From Rhizodiscina lignyota (lineage: Eukaryota; Ascomycota; Dothideomycetes; Aulographales; Rhizodiscinaceae), in the NCBI GenBank assembly GCA_010015805.1, contig ML978124.1:1612001-1676000 (forward strand): a stretch of 64,000 nt of DNA. The letters run 5' to 3'. A model generated the notes under the pieces. It saw only the letters and a list, made by a program, of their open reading frames with translations. It searched no databases and was not told the origin of the DNA. The position numbers and the translations under genes were made by a program. Shown piece by piece: positions 24,690 to 35,952 of this stretch. Numbering within the stretch: position 1 is the stretch's first letter; each line of letters opens with the position of its first letter.

Positions 24690-26451
24690 AACTTTTCGAC
24701 CCGATGCAGCTCATAGAGTGTGTCATGGATTACTCATTACCCCACTTTTTCTGTTTGTGTTATTATCAGCTTTGCAGATTGCTTGTCTCCCTTGCATTGT
24801 TTTTGTTAGTGGCAATCATCTTGCTACGATGCTTAGACACGACTCTCTTTTAGAAGCATAGTGTGTGTGGCGTTACTAAATTCTTTGCGTTTACTGCTTT
24901 TTGCCATTTGATCACACGCGATTGTCGTACTCAACGTTAGGCTCTGTCTGCGGGTTCGACAAGATACCCAGATACCCGAGATACCCTCTCGCAGAGGAGC
25001 CCTGACATTCTAAAGCAATTCGTGTTGATCTTTTGCGCGGCAGTGGTGGCATTTTCTTTTCTGGCCAGCCAATACGGCGGCCTTGTGTATGTTTTAGCAA
25101 CGATGTCTTCATTCCACTTGCTGTATTTGACTACTGGGTTACCGGAAAGATCAATGGATCTAAAAATAGGGCGGCGATATAACGACCATCTAGATTGGAT
25201 TAATTTCACATTGCTGTAGTTTAGAATACTAAGGTAGATAAGCCAGAAAAGGGTGGCCTGGGTAGGGAGAGGTGTTTGCATTCTCGAGTGGTGGTTGCTT
25301 TGTACAATACAACTAATGTCAAATTGAACAACTTAATACTATGCTTTAACGAACACCTCAAGAACACATCTCGGAGTGGCACCCTGCATAAATTCCGATG
25401 TCAATCAAGAGGTACTGAACGTGACCAGGTATGTTGTTGACCCCAACCCTACCCCGATGTCTACCAACTTATCATCTCCGCCCCCATCACTCAAACGGAG
25501 TATTCAAGCTGCGATATCACACAACCTTCAGGCCCGGAGGTGAACGTGAAGACGGACCCACAGTTGGAGTTGATGAAGTCCGGGTAGCTCAGATACTATG
25601 GTCCGGCATGTAGCTATGGAGCCTCATTCCTTTAGATTGGCGACGCAAAGTGCTAAAGGAAGCACCTCAGCCCGACATTGATTCAATTCCGTACACTTCT
25701 GCAGCACGCCCTCTGCCCTTTGGTGCGCGCAAGGTTGCGGTCGCCCCGGCTCTCGCACCGCGCCGGTTCCTCTAAGGATTGGCAATGGAATACTGATGTC
25801 GTCCCACACTTGAGACTCTTCACGCGCCCATGAAGATCGACGCTGCCATGATGACACAGCAGATACTGACGTACGGACTCAGTCGCTCGCCGATGCGCGC
25901 GCATTTCCAGAAGATGCCGAAAACGCTGTAGGTGAGCATTAGCAACTAGATCCTTGATTGGGTGAGGCCGTGGCGGCAGAGTGGAAAGACTTGCCCATCT
26001 TTATTGCGGTCCATTATACCTGGGAAGACATAATGCGTGTATGCAGAGGTGCAGACGAGGAGGAGGATGACGAGGAGGAGAGACTGGAAGTTGAAGAGGG
26101 CGGTCTGGATATCTGGTTAGCTATCGCGTTGAGAATGTTGAGCGTATTTAGAGTAAATTTACCATCTTTAGAAATCCGCAAGAGATATCAGAGGACAGCA
26201 GAGGATGCCAAAGGACAGTATAGAACACCAAAGGACACCAACTTGCCAATTGGTGTAGCTGTCAAGATTGCCGGATAAACTGCGGCATTTCCTTCACATG
26301 CCTTCGAGAAGCTTTGACTTCATTTCTTCCACTCACTTTCTCCACTCACCATTCACTTCTTGGACAACACCTCCCTCCAAGCCAAATTCAACTTGCCAGG
26401 AAGCTCGTCGACTGTCTCTATCGACAGCGACGTAGCACAAGTTGATGCGCC
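24690..26451. other. Intergenic 1.8 kb, no gene supported
   Basis: Contains a short AGATACCC triplication near 24960-24985 and an acidic frame at 25958-26278 that lacks an ATG and is not convincing. Local short direct repeats of the CAAAGGACA type occur near 26200-26240. The 3' part should be the TAF13 promoter. Confidence 0.4.
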
Positions 26452-27034
26452 ATGACGGAACCACGCATGCGCCAGCGCGTCAAGGGGCAGCAGTTCGCTC
26501 CAAATGATTGTAAGTCGCAAAGCCCACCTCAGAACCGGCAATTTCTTATCCTAGGAAAGCTAATTTCTTCGAATAGTGGAAGCTCTCCTCATGGGGTTCG
26601 GCGACTCGCCCCAGCCGCCCCTCAAAGAAACCATCCGCACCCTAGATGAAATCATAACCGACTTCATCATCGAAACCTCCCATGCAGCCGCACTGTGCGC
26701 TTCGTACTCACGGCGCGCAAAGATAAAGGTGGACGACTTCAAGTTCATGCTACGGCGCGACCCGAAGAAGCTGGGCAGGGTGCTGGAAATGCTTTCGATG
26801 GATAAGAGGCTAAAGGCGGAGCGTAAGGCTTTTAGCATGGAGGAGGAGGAGTTGAAGCGCGCAAAGGCTGCGCAGAGGGCTGAGGAAAGGAGTAAGAAGA
26901 GGAAGGGAGGAGCTCGTGATGACGAGGATGAAGAAGAGGATGAGGATGGGGCGGATGGGAGCATCGTAAATGGCACAACGGAGAAGAAGAAACCCAGGAA
27001 GAAGAGAGTGAAAAAGGAAAAAGAACGTGAATAA
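26452..27034 (+). CDS. TAF13: TFIID subunit TAF13
   Basis: Two exons, 26452-26509 and 26577-27034, giving 171 aa. After a short N-terminus, residues 20-105 are a histone-fold domain (LEALLMGFGD, IRTLDEIITDFI, RAKIKVDDFKFMLRRDPKKLGR) that matches TAF13, the partner of TAF11 in TFIID. The splice joins FAPND to LEALLMGFG, restoring the first helix. A long Lys/Glu/Asp-rich tail follows, probably disordered. Role: general RNA polymerase II initiation in the nucleus. It converges with eIF3f, 271 bp between stops. Confidence 0.93.
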
Positions 27035-27305
27035 TTCGAACGAAGATGGCTCCGTCGATTTTAATTGCATAGCGAGGAGTTCAAGGCCACTATCACAGGA
27101 AAGGTGCATAAATGGTACGGGTTGCATATGGCGAACAGAGCCGGCTTGGGAGTACTGAATCTCAAAATACGCGCTACAGAGCGCAGATGACATTACAATG
27201 CATTAACCTGCAGCATTCGTAGTCATCTATCATCCCAATCATACCACTAAACGCCTTGTGCTTTTGCCCGGCCCTATGCAAGATGCTGCGTCAAATCACA
27301 GAATT

Positions 27306-28450
27306 TCATGATTCCGCCGATCTGTTTTGCTGCTGCCGACCCTTGTTCCTATCACCTCTTCTGTCTTGCCTATCTTTCTGACCACCTTCGCCTCCCGTCG
27401 CGCCACCAGTGCTCTCTGGTCCAAGCGTCAAAGCCGCAGTTGCCAGCCGATTCGAGAGGTCTATTTGCGTTCGTATCGTGTTTGCGAGGTATGAAACTAC
27501 CAGAACATCTTGAATGTGGTTGTTGCTGCACTATAATTAGCCCTTGCATAATATGACCTTTGGGGACGGCCCAGGCCTCAACATACAAGTCTCTTTCAAT
27601 GTCTGCCGGATCGACCTTCGGTGCCAAGCTTAGCGCATTCATCAAGAACTGGCCTAACGCATTGCTGGGAGATGCCTCTTCGTCTATCACCTCGTTCACG
27701 TAGTTGCTGACGCGGGCCAGCATCTCGAGCACCTGCTCAATTGCGCGCTCCAAGCTCTCCACGTCCCCCATCACTCCCACGCTCCTATCCTCACTGTCCT
27801 TCGCCGCTGCTATCAGTTCGAGACCTGACTTATCTGCTTCCCCATACTTGATTTCGTATGGTACTGGGATGAAGAGACATGACTCGTCCGCCCTCTCAGC
27901 TGTCACTCCGATCGGCGCAGAGATGTATGTCCTTGCCTCGATTTCCCGACCAGGTTCCGTGCTCACAGTAAGATGTACTGCTGGATGTGGCCACGTACCA
28001 TCTCCTTGTTGTCCGTAAAAGTTCTGGATGAGCGCAGAGAAAGTATTCAACTCTGCGCTCGTCGCATACCAGCCCACCAGAACTTCTCGCGGGTTCGCTC
28101 GTAGGTGAAGGCTCAGCATCGTCTTTTGGAACTCCATGTCCACTTCTACTTGCTCGGCAGTCTCGGTATGTGGTACGGCATAGCAGTTTCGAATCTCGAC
28201 CTCAGTGCCATCTTCGCTGCGCGTGCCGAGTAAGGTGCCAATGACGCGGTCTTGGTCAGGGTTCCGTCGGAGAGAATGGTCTAGGATGGAGAAGATAGCC
28301 TGAAGAATATCAAAACTTTGAATACCACAAAGAGAAGACTCCTACCTGTGGTTGTATGGTGACGCTGAGAGGGGCAGTCACTGGTTGGGCGCCGACTTGG
28401 GCAGGACCAAGAGGACGCGCAAGATGGAGAAAGGAGTCTTTGTCATCCAT
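27306..28450 (-). CDS. Translation initiation factor eIF3 subunit f
   Basis: Three exons on the minus strand: 28450-28346, 28299-27587 and 27525-27306, giving 345 aa. The MPN- domain follows the N-terminal PLSVTIQPQ strand, and the eIF3f-type segments VGWYATS and ADIERD are clear. The third exon restores [20 protein letters not shown], the conserved C-terminal helix region. Without the 61-nt second intron the frame would run into an unrelated tail of 257 aa total, so the splice matters. Role: non-catalytic MPN subunit of eIF3 in the cytosol, 43S complex assembly. The gene is divergent from UTP25. Confidence 0.95.
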
Positions 28451-28666
28451 GCTGGGCAGAACAAGCGGTGAAGCAAGTTGAGAGTATCTCAATCGTACCC
28501 GGCTCCGCGATGACGAATTTTCGATGGTTTCAATGTTCTTCAAGGGTGCGGAAGAAATGTAGATAATGAGGCTTGGCATTTGTGTGGGATGCAAAATGCC
28601 AAGATTTCGACCTCAAAAGAAGTCGGCGATTTCGCGAGCTCCCTCCGATTGTTCAACATTTTTGCA
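28451..28666. promoter_or_regulatory. Bidirectional promoter, eIF3f / UTP25
   Basis: Only 216 bp separate the two start codons, so the promoters and both leaders must overlap. Both products serve ribosome biogenesis or translation, which fits co-expression. No TATA box is evident. Confidence 0.6.
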
Positions 28667-30908
28667 ATGGCCCCAATTCGACCAATACAACGGATGCGAC
28701 CACGAAGTGGAACATCAGAGAGAGCAAATCGAGCTCGTCAGCCTGTTCCGACGAAAGCCAAGGTCGACAAGCCCGAAGACCTGTATGTTCAGACATGTGA
28801 TAGTTACAGCACAAATGTTAACGCATGCTAGAGGTTCATCAGACGGTTCTGGGCAAGAAGATTCGCAAAGTGAAAGCAACTCCATTGGATCCTCCAGCGA
28901 TGACGATGACGAAGAGCCACCGCGATTTCAGTCGTACAATTTGCTTCTCCAATCATTTCAGAGCCAGCAAAAAGAAGACCGACCGGCAAAGAAAAGGCGG
29001 AGGCTGAACGATGAACGCGACGAAGATATCAAAGAAATAACACATTCAACTGCTCAAGATGCTGTCGAGGAAGATGGACCAGAGGAGGACGGGTCCGCTT
29101 CTGATGAATCGGTCGCAGAAGCGGGAGCAGACGAATCGGTTGCCGATGAGGAAGATTTTGAGGCAGCCGCATCTGAGGACGAGGAAGACATATCTGATCC
29201 TTTCGATTACCACTTCGGCGAAACTGACGAGAAAACTATGAAACAACGCATTAATGCTGCAGAAGAGGGCGATTGGGACATGCGTCGAGTAGGATTTCCA
29301 GGCCTTGCCAACTGTATCATCAGTCAACCGAGACAGGACGAGGGTAATAACGAGATGAAGCGGACCGTGAAGTCGCCAAAAGAGATTCTAGGTTTAAAGA
29401 GGCGACTAATTTCCCCTATCCAAGGCCTGATGCCGGAATTTGACTCTCTGCAACAAGCTTTAGCGCCAAATATCTTTGAGTATCGTGACATCTTGTTCGG
29501 GGCACGGAAAGTTGCAAATGCCGAAGGTCTCCGCAATCTAGCGTGCTTGCACGCTCTGAACCATGTCATGAAGAGAAGAGATCGAGTTCTCAAAAATAAT
29601 GCTCGATTATCGAAGGATCAAGGCGATGTGGACAGCGACATCCGTGACCAAGGATTTACCCGACCCAAGATTCTCTTCTTACTCGAGACTCGGCAGTCTT
29701 GTGCTCGATACATCGATACCATAACGGCCTTAAGTGAGCCTGAGCAACAAGAGAACAAAAAGCGGTTCCTGGATTCTTTCTCTTCATCCGAACAAAGATT
29801 TGGAGAGGATAAGCCCGAGGACTTTCGCGAGTTGTTCGAAGGCAACGATGACAATGCTTTTCGACTCGGTATCAAATTTACCCGCAAGACCTTGAAGTTT
29901 TTCTCCAAGTTCTACGCATCTGACATGATTTTCGCCTCACCACTGGGGCTTCGACGAGCAATTGGAGCCATGAACGAAGAAGAAGAGGCGAAGAAGCGCG
30001 ACTATGATTTCCTTAGCTCAATTGAGGTCGTAATTCTAGATCAAACGGATGCGATGCTCATGCAGAATTGGGAGCATGTCGAGTATATATTCGAGCACTT
30101 GAACCAGCAGCCAAAAGATTCTCACGACACCGACTTCAGCCGGGTGCGACACTGGTACCTTGATGGCAACGCAAAGTTCTTGCGACAAACAATTGTATTT
30201 TCAGCCTTTCTCACGCCCTCTCTCAATGCGCTCTCGTCGAGACACATGCGCAATATTGCGGGCAAGATCAAATTCCAGCCACGGTACTCTGGCGCCATCG
30301 CAGCGATCGACTTTCCCTTCGAAATCAAACAAAGCTTTTCGCGCTTCTTCCCCGCCTCGCACACAGCAGATCCAGACGCGCGTTTCACCTACTTCACCAG
30401 CACAATAGTCCCGCTACTTCTTCGTTTTCCGAAGCCATCGAATGGATCTGGTCTAGGCGCCCTGATTTTTGTACCGTCATACTTCGACTTTGTGCGCCTC
30501 CGAAATTACTTTTCAACGTCCACCGAGACCACAAATATCTCATTCGGTGCAATTTCTGAGTATACGCCACCCTCCGATGTTCGCCGCGCGAGAGCACATT
30601 TTATGAGTGGACGGCATTCTGCGTTGCTCTACACAGAGCGTGCGCACCATTTCCGAAGGTATCGGCTGAAGGGCGTTAAAAGAGTTATCATGTACAGCCT
30701 ACCCGAGAACCCAACGTTCTACCACGAAATTGTGGGGGGCTTTCTTGGGGACTCAGCGTTAGATGGAAAGGTTCGAGAGGGGGAAGCCAGTGTCAGGGTT
30801 GTATTTTCAAGGTTTGATGCGATGAAGTTGGAGCGCGTGGTTGGATCAAAGAGGGTTCAAGCAATGGTATCTGAGAAAACCGAAGGAGATACATTTGATT
30901 TCGTATGA
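28667..30908 (+). CDS. UTP25: U3 snoRNP protein UTP25 (SSU processome)
   Basis: Two exons, 28667-28782 and 28832-30908, giving 730 aa, close to the yeast protein in length. The N-terminal 40 residues are Arg/Pro-rich, then a Ser/Asp/Glu-rich acidic region (to about residue 200), then the UTP25 helicase-like core. In it a DEAD-box-like strand reads VVILDQTDAMLMQNW, where the usual DEAD is degenerate, and the C-terminus ends DTFDFV, as in other UTP25 proteins. The frame upstream of the chosen ATG is not UTP25-like, and the splice joins PEDL to GSSDGSGQED. Role: 18S pre-rRNA processing in the nucleolus. Confidence 0.93.
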
Positions 30909-31494
30909 TTCGAAAACCTATTTAAGGATAGAGTATCAGTCGATCTTGAATACCCTTCCTTGACGCATCTCATCCATGTTCGACTAGTGCATTTGACCTT
31001 TCGCCTAACAACACCCTTGCGCATCGCATTCATTCTCCCTTCACAACACCACCCCTTTCATTGAAAAGTCGTTGTAAAACCCAGGCATAGTATTTAATGC
31101 TAGCCCCACCATTGGGCAGTAAATGTTCCTGTTCCTCGTCACCCGTCGCACAGCCACAAATCCGGCTTAGTCGTGGATCATCTGCCGAGAACGCCTTCGG
31201 TATATATTGGCCCGCGTCCCTCAACCTTATTTTCACTTCCACCACCGCCCATGGGGTAATTCTCAAGCTCTTCCAGATCGCGGGCTCTTCTCCGCAAGGC
31301 CTGCATTTAGCCGCCAGGAACTGTAAGTGAGCCAGATGTTAACCTGGTGCTGGTGTCGATCAGTAGTGAAAGTATCTGGCAAAACTGAAAGCTCAGTTAT
31401 ATAGCTTTGCATTCGCGCCAATGTGTGTCAGACGTTTGTGCCTGCGTCCACTTCGTGAAATGCTTCTTTCCGTTGTTTGACGCGTTATTCCAAG
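30909..31494. other. Intergenic, no gene recognised
   Basis: 586 bp between UTP25 and the six-hairpin glycosidase gene, in tandem on the plus strand. A minus-strand frame of 78 codons (31030-31266) has no recognised similarity. It should hold the promoter of the downstream secreted enzyme. Confidence 0.4.
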
Positions 31495-33724
31495 ATGATA
31501 GTTTCCAATTACCTTCTGACGACTAGCGTATTGCTCGTCGCGTCAGCGACATGCAGCAAGATTAATCGTGAGCAGATTGTCCGTCAGTTCAATCCTCATC
31601 GAAATGCGTCCTCCATGGACACGCCAATGCAAGTCGGCACCGGACACATGGCATTTGGGGCCGACGTTACTGGACTCCAAACCTTCTTGCCTTTCAACAT
31701 TCTGTCAGACTGGTGTTGGCACAATTCCTCGCTCCCAACGACTCCTGGTCAGACAGAACCTTCCGACTTCACGGGCCTGAACTGGTTCTCGCATGGCCGT
31801 CTGGTTAATTACGAGCAGCCAAACCCGGCGGAGGCTGATATATCTCAATGGATGATCGGAAATCCTCACCGTGTTAATCTCGGAAGAGTTGGGCTTTGGT
31901 TCAAAGGTGGAGACGTCTCCGAGGATGACCTAGCCTCCAAGTCTCAGGATCTGGATTTGTACACCGGGATCATGTCCTCGTCTTTCTGGGTAAACGGCCA
32001 CAAAGTCAGCGTCCAAACCATTGCGGAGCCGGATAGCAGCACCATTGCTGTCAAGTTGGAGTCCGACGCTCTCAGCTCCGGAGACCTTGGTGTCTTCTTC
32101 GACTATCCGTACATGAATGCAACAAACAAATTCGAGGCACCATTTGTTGGCAACTGGGATGCTGTCAAGAACCATACAACAAGTGTAAAGAAGAGTAGGA
32201 GCTCAGCTGTGATCACCCATAACGAGGACGCCTTGACATATTACACCACGGTCAACTGGGAGGAGCAGGCTGCAATATCTGATGCATTACCTAACTCACA
32301 CCGTTATGTTCTCCAACCCAAAAGATCCAAGACTTTGTCCTTCACCGTCACGTACTCTCCTCAATCGGAGGTCCACGTGCGCAACTATGCCTCCATCGAA
32401 CAGTCCTCTACCGCTTGGTGGTGCGACTATTGGGAGAATGGAAACTTTGTAGACTTGACTGCCTCGGGGAACTCGAGCGCGATTGAGTTGCAACGCCGCA
32501 TAATCCTGTCACAATATCTGCTGGCTGTCAACTCTGCTGGCAAGTGGTTCCCGCAGGAGTCGGGCTTAACTGATAATGGCTGGTAGGCACCGTGATAATG
32601 TGTCCTCAAGTACGAAACGGCTAACCATCAGCAGGTATGGGAAGTTTCATCTAGAGATGTACATCTTCCACTCACTGCATTTCCTCCTCTGGGGCCACCA
32701 AGATCTCCTCATGCGCAGCTTATCCCACTTGTACTTCGACTTCCTACCGACGTCGTATGAGCGTGCCGCGAAGCAGGGCTGGGATGGGGCGCACTGGGGA
32801 AAGATGTCGGATCCGACTGGTCGCTCTGCTCCGGGTGAGATAAACTCGCTTTTGATATGGCAGCAGCCGCATCCATTGCAGTTCGCCGAGTATCTCTATC
32901 GCTTTAACCCGTCGTCGCGTGAGAGCCTGCTGCATGAGTGGGAGGAGATTGTTACGGCCACCGCCGACTTCATGGCATCGTACGCCTGGTGGAACGCGTC
33001 ATCAGGACGCTACGATCTCGGCCCGCCGATGTACACAGTAGCGGAGACGACGCCGCCGAACAGTACTCGGAACCCGACGTTCGAGTTGGCGTACTGGAGG
33101 TTCGGCCTCGGACTCGCATCGCAGTGGAAAGAACGACTCGGCAAGCCTGTGCCTGCGAAGTGGACGCACGTAATGGATAACCTTGCTCCACTACCTCACC
33201 AATCCGGTGCTTACGCCCTCTACGAAGGGGCACTAGATACCTGGACGAATCCTAATATCACTGAAGATCATCCTGCCTCTCTCATGATCAACGGCTGGCT
33301 TCCAGGGCCTTCTATCCCGGGCCTGAATTACAGTGAAGAAGTGTTTAATAAAACGGTGGAGCTAACACAACAAACATGGAATTTCACATATTCATTTGGG
33401 TACGTGTTCAGTGGTCCCAACAATCGGAAAGTACTAACACCGTATCACAGTTGGGACTTTCCCCTCCTTGCCATGACATCGGCCCGCAGCATGGGAGACG
33501 TAGAAGGTGCCATCTCGTGGCTTCTTTTTGATGTCTTTCAGTTCGACGATGTCGGAATGCCAATCGGTGGATCGAGAGTTCCAACACCTTACTTCCCCGG
33601 AAGTGGTAGCTTGCTCTTTGCAGTGGCTTTCCTCGCCGGTGGGTGGGATGGTGCGCCGCACAGTGGTCCTCACTTTCCAACGTCCTGGCGTGCGCAGGTC
33701 GAGGGGTTCCACCCAATGTTGTAA
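31495..33724 (+). CDS. Secreted six-hairpin glycosidase-like protein
   Basis: Three exons: 31495-32582, 32635-33399 and 33451-33724, giving 708 aa. A signal peptide is present (MIVSNYLLTTSVLLVASATCS). The protein is rich in N-glycosylation sequons and has no membrane anchor. Its middle part (WYGKFHLEMYIFHSLHFLLW, then GWDGAHWGKM, then EINSLLIWQQPHPL) has the alternating aromatic helix pattern of (alpha/alpha)6 six-hairpin glycosidases, near the GH65/GH95 style. The catalytic Glu/Asp pair cannot be assigned by eye. The splice joins NGW to YGKF and SFG to WDFP, both family-like. Probable extracellular polysaccharide or glycoside hydrolase; substrate unknown. Confidence 0.75.
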
Positions 33725-34223
33725 CATTGCGGGCACATCAATCATCCTACTCCTGTAGTTCGCTACTAAGTATCTATTTACCCCTTTCAGCGTTGCATGA
33801 TAGCTAATCCTGGTATTCGTGAGTCCATTGCTCCGCTTCCCCACTTCGCCCAGTTTGACAGGTTCAACGGTCATCACCATTAGGCTCTCCCTTATCCAAC
33901 GTTGTGATTTCACGCAAATTCTAAAGTATATATCCCCCTGCAGTTCTTTTCTTCCTTTCTCGCACACATACATCTATCAATTGCGTAGACGATCATCAAT
34001 AGCTCTCAGAAGCATCTATCAACATCGTAAACCATCAACAAGCATCGCCAATTGGTAAATATCGTCAAATTTCCTCACTACCTCATCCACCTCAATATCT
34101 CGATCGATACCACGATATCTCTTCCGGAACCGCCATATCACCCATCTCCACCTCAATATCTTTCGCGACAACACACCTTCACCCTTTCCCTCCACCTCAA
34201 CATCTCCCATCAAAGTCCCAAGC
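33725..34223. other. Intergenic / leader, C/A-rich with repeated motif
   Basis: The motif CCACCTCAATATCT occurs at 34087-34100 and 34148-34161, and CCACCTCAACATCT at 34192-34205. The 200 bp before the next ATG are A/C/T-rich and G-poor on the plus strand, as expected for a 5' untranslated leader. TATATA near 33928 could be the TATA box. Confidence 0.5.
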
Positions 34224-34859
34224 ATGGGCAACGAAGACCACCCACAGCAGAGGTGGCCCCACCGGGGTGACACCGTGATGTCGCTCCCCACCTGGAGACG
34301 ACCGTCAACACCATCGACCCCCGATCATAGACCGGGAAAGCTCTCGCCATCACCGTCGCCAACACGCCGTAACATCGCAACATCGTGGCGATCAACACCC
34401 TGCCAACAGACATCACGAGAGCCTAAGGCGGGCGAAATCTGGATGCTGCCATACTCGTGCGGCATCCCGGCGGGCTCGCTGTTGTACAAGGCATTCAGCG
34501 CTCGCGAGGTCGAAGGCATGGGCGGACACCCATGCCTTATCGGTAAGGTTGACGGGGATGTCGTGACGGCGTTCGGCATCACCAGTTTTGGAGGAAGGAC
34601 GATTGGGGAGCGGGGGCTGGAGAATTGGAGGAGGATGGAGCATTGGGGGATTGGGAGGGCACCTGCCGCTGGTGAGGAGGGCCAACAGTTCTTGAAGATC
34701 GTCGGCGTCGACTTCAAGAAGACATCCTATGTGAGGATGAAGTCGTTCACCGTCGAAAGCACCATCATCACCGAGTATGGTGCTAAGACCGAACTGACGG
34801 CAGAGGCCCTGGCGATGTTGCAGGGGGAGATGGAGAGGAAGAAGCAGAAGTGGCGATAG
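34224..34859 (+). CDS. Orphan small protein, possible beta-barrel
   Basis: A single exon of 211 aa. The first 65 residues are Pro/Ser/Arg-rich and disordered. From about residue 68 a compact domain begins: AGEIWMLPYSCGIP, then GMGGHPCLIGKVDGDVV, then ITSFGGRTI and a SYVRMKSFTVE strand. This order of a 'GEIW' opening strand, an 'HPCL' strand and an 'ITSFGG' strand recalls small SH3-like barrels (PemK/MazF-like), but no named family is certain and no activity is claimed. It ends in a short Lys/Glu/Met helix. I have seen similar orphan proteins in filamentous fungi, often lineage-restricted. A tandem repeat array begins about 90 bp after its stop. Confidence 0.6.
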   Translation: MGNEDHPQQRWPHRGDTVMSLPTWRRPSTPSTPDHRPGKLSPSPSPTRRNIATSWRSTPCQQTSREPKAGEIWMLPYSCGIPAGSLLYKAFSAREVEGMGGHPCLIGKVDGDVVTAFGITSFGGRTIGERGLENWRRMEHWGIGRAPAAGEEGQQFLKIVGVDFKKTSYVRMKSFTVESTIITEYGAKTELTAEALAMLQGEMERKKQKWR

Positions 34860-34946
34860 ATCGTCTTGTTTCTATGTAAGTCAATACAACTACATTGTTG
34901 TTGAAGTCCTACAGGGTGCCCTGCTCTTCTCGTGATGGTTGCGAAT

Positions 34947-35441
34947 GCATTGCGATCAAAGTGGAGAAGAGCCTTCACCTTCTGCCAAAGTATCTGCTCC
35001 GCCATTGCGGCTAACGTGCAGAAGAGAATGCGCTTTACCTTTGAATACCTCCTGCACCATTACCACCAACACAAAGAAGAAAATTCACTCTGTGTTTAGG
35101 TGCATGCTCTACCATTCCCGCCGAGGCATAGAGAAACACTTGTTCACCGTTCACGCGTTAGTTCCGTCGTCACGACCAACACGAAAAGGGAGGAAGTTAC
35201 CAGTGTTATGTACGAACTCGGCCGTCATGGCAAGTGTGCAGAAGAACACTCACTTAATATTTGAATCGAAGTTCCGCGACCGTGGCCAAAGGTGTAGAAG
35301 AAGCCTGACTTAGGCGCCGGGGTACCTGCCCGGCAACATGCGCAAGTCCATAGAATAGGGTTGGCTTCATGCCCGAGGACAAGCTTCGATAACAAGGTTA
35401 GGTACGTAGAAAAAATTCTTTGTCCTCGAATACAAGGTACA
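34947..35441. repeat. Degenerate ~55-bp tandem repeat, about nine units
   Basis: Aligned units start near 34947, 35002, 35057, 35112, 35167, 35222, 35277, 35332 and 35387, each 55-56 bp. Each unit has a CCATT/CCGTC-like head, then a GTGCAGAAGAA-like core, then a T-rich tail such as TTTGAATAC. Units are strongly diverged, so the array is old. The period is not a multiple of three and the units hold stops, so it is not coding. Confidence 0.75.
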
Positions 35442-35952
35442 GTATCAGTGTTATTAACAAAGAGGACATTCTTTGGCCGCTACTATTAGGGAGTATTGCC
35501 TGTCCTAATCCAGAATGTATCACGTGTCTGAAATGACCTCCGGCCAGCTCAGTCAAGTATGTGGGAAGTGATAGCGCCCGCATTCTTTCTGATCCAAGAG
35601 AAAGGCAGATGAATGGATCGTATGGATTATCACGCAATATTTCAGTCTGAAAGAGTCATGGAGGAGAAGAATCAATGAGCAGTATCGGTTGCTAGTTGCA
35701 TAGAGCTCGTCGTACGTAGGAACCACCCGCTTAGAGTACACCCGTGATCCGCCAACACCCTAGATGGCCTGAGTCGACGCATCCGTCACTCAAGTAGAGC
35801 ATGTGCTATGAGCACGAGTCTGCTTTAATACCTTTATCTCCATGCTCCTGAAAATGGACCCAGATTCCAATTAAACCTTCAAGTTCCCTTCGAAAGAGTC
35901 GCTGTCCTTGTGCATCCTAGCCCTGCTCAGCCGTCTGTAGTCACGGCATGCT
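35442..35952. other. Intergenic, no gene recognised
   Basis: Follows the 55-bp array and precedes the stop of the BTB gene. Short frames only; one CACGTG core near 35522. Confidence 0.4.

Noticed and set aside
25958-26278. Acidic plus-strand frame of about 106 codons
   Set aside because: It has no ATG at its start (TTG only), low-complexity Glu/Asp runs, and no similarity; it probably reflects GAG/GAC-rich DNA.
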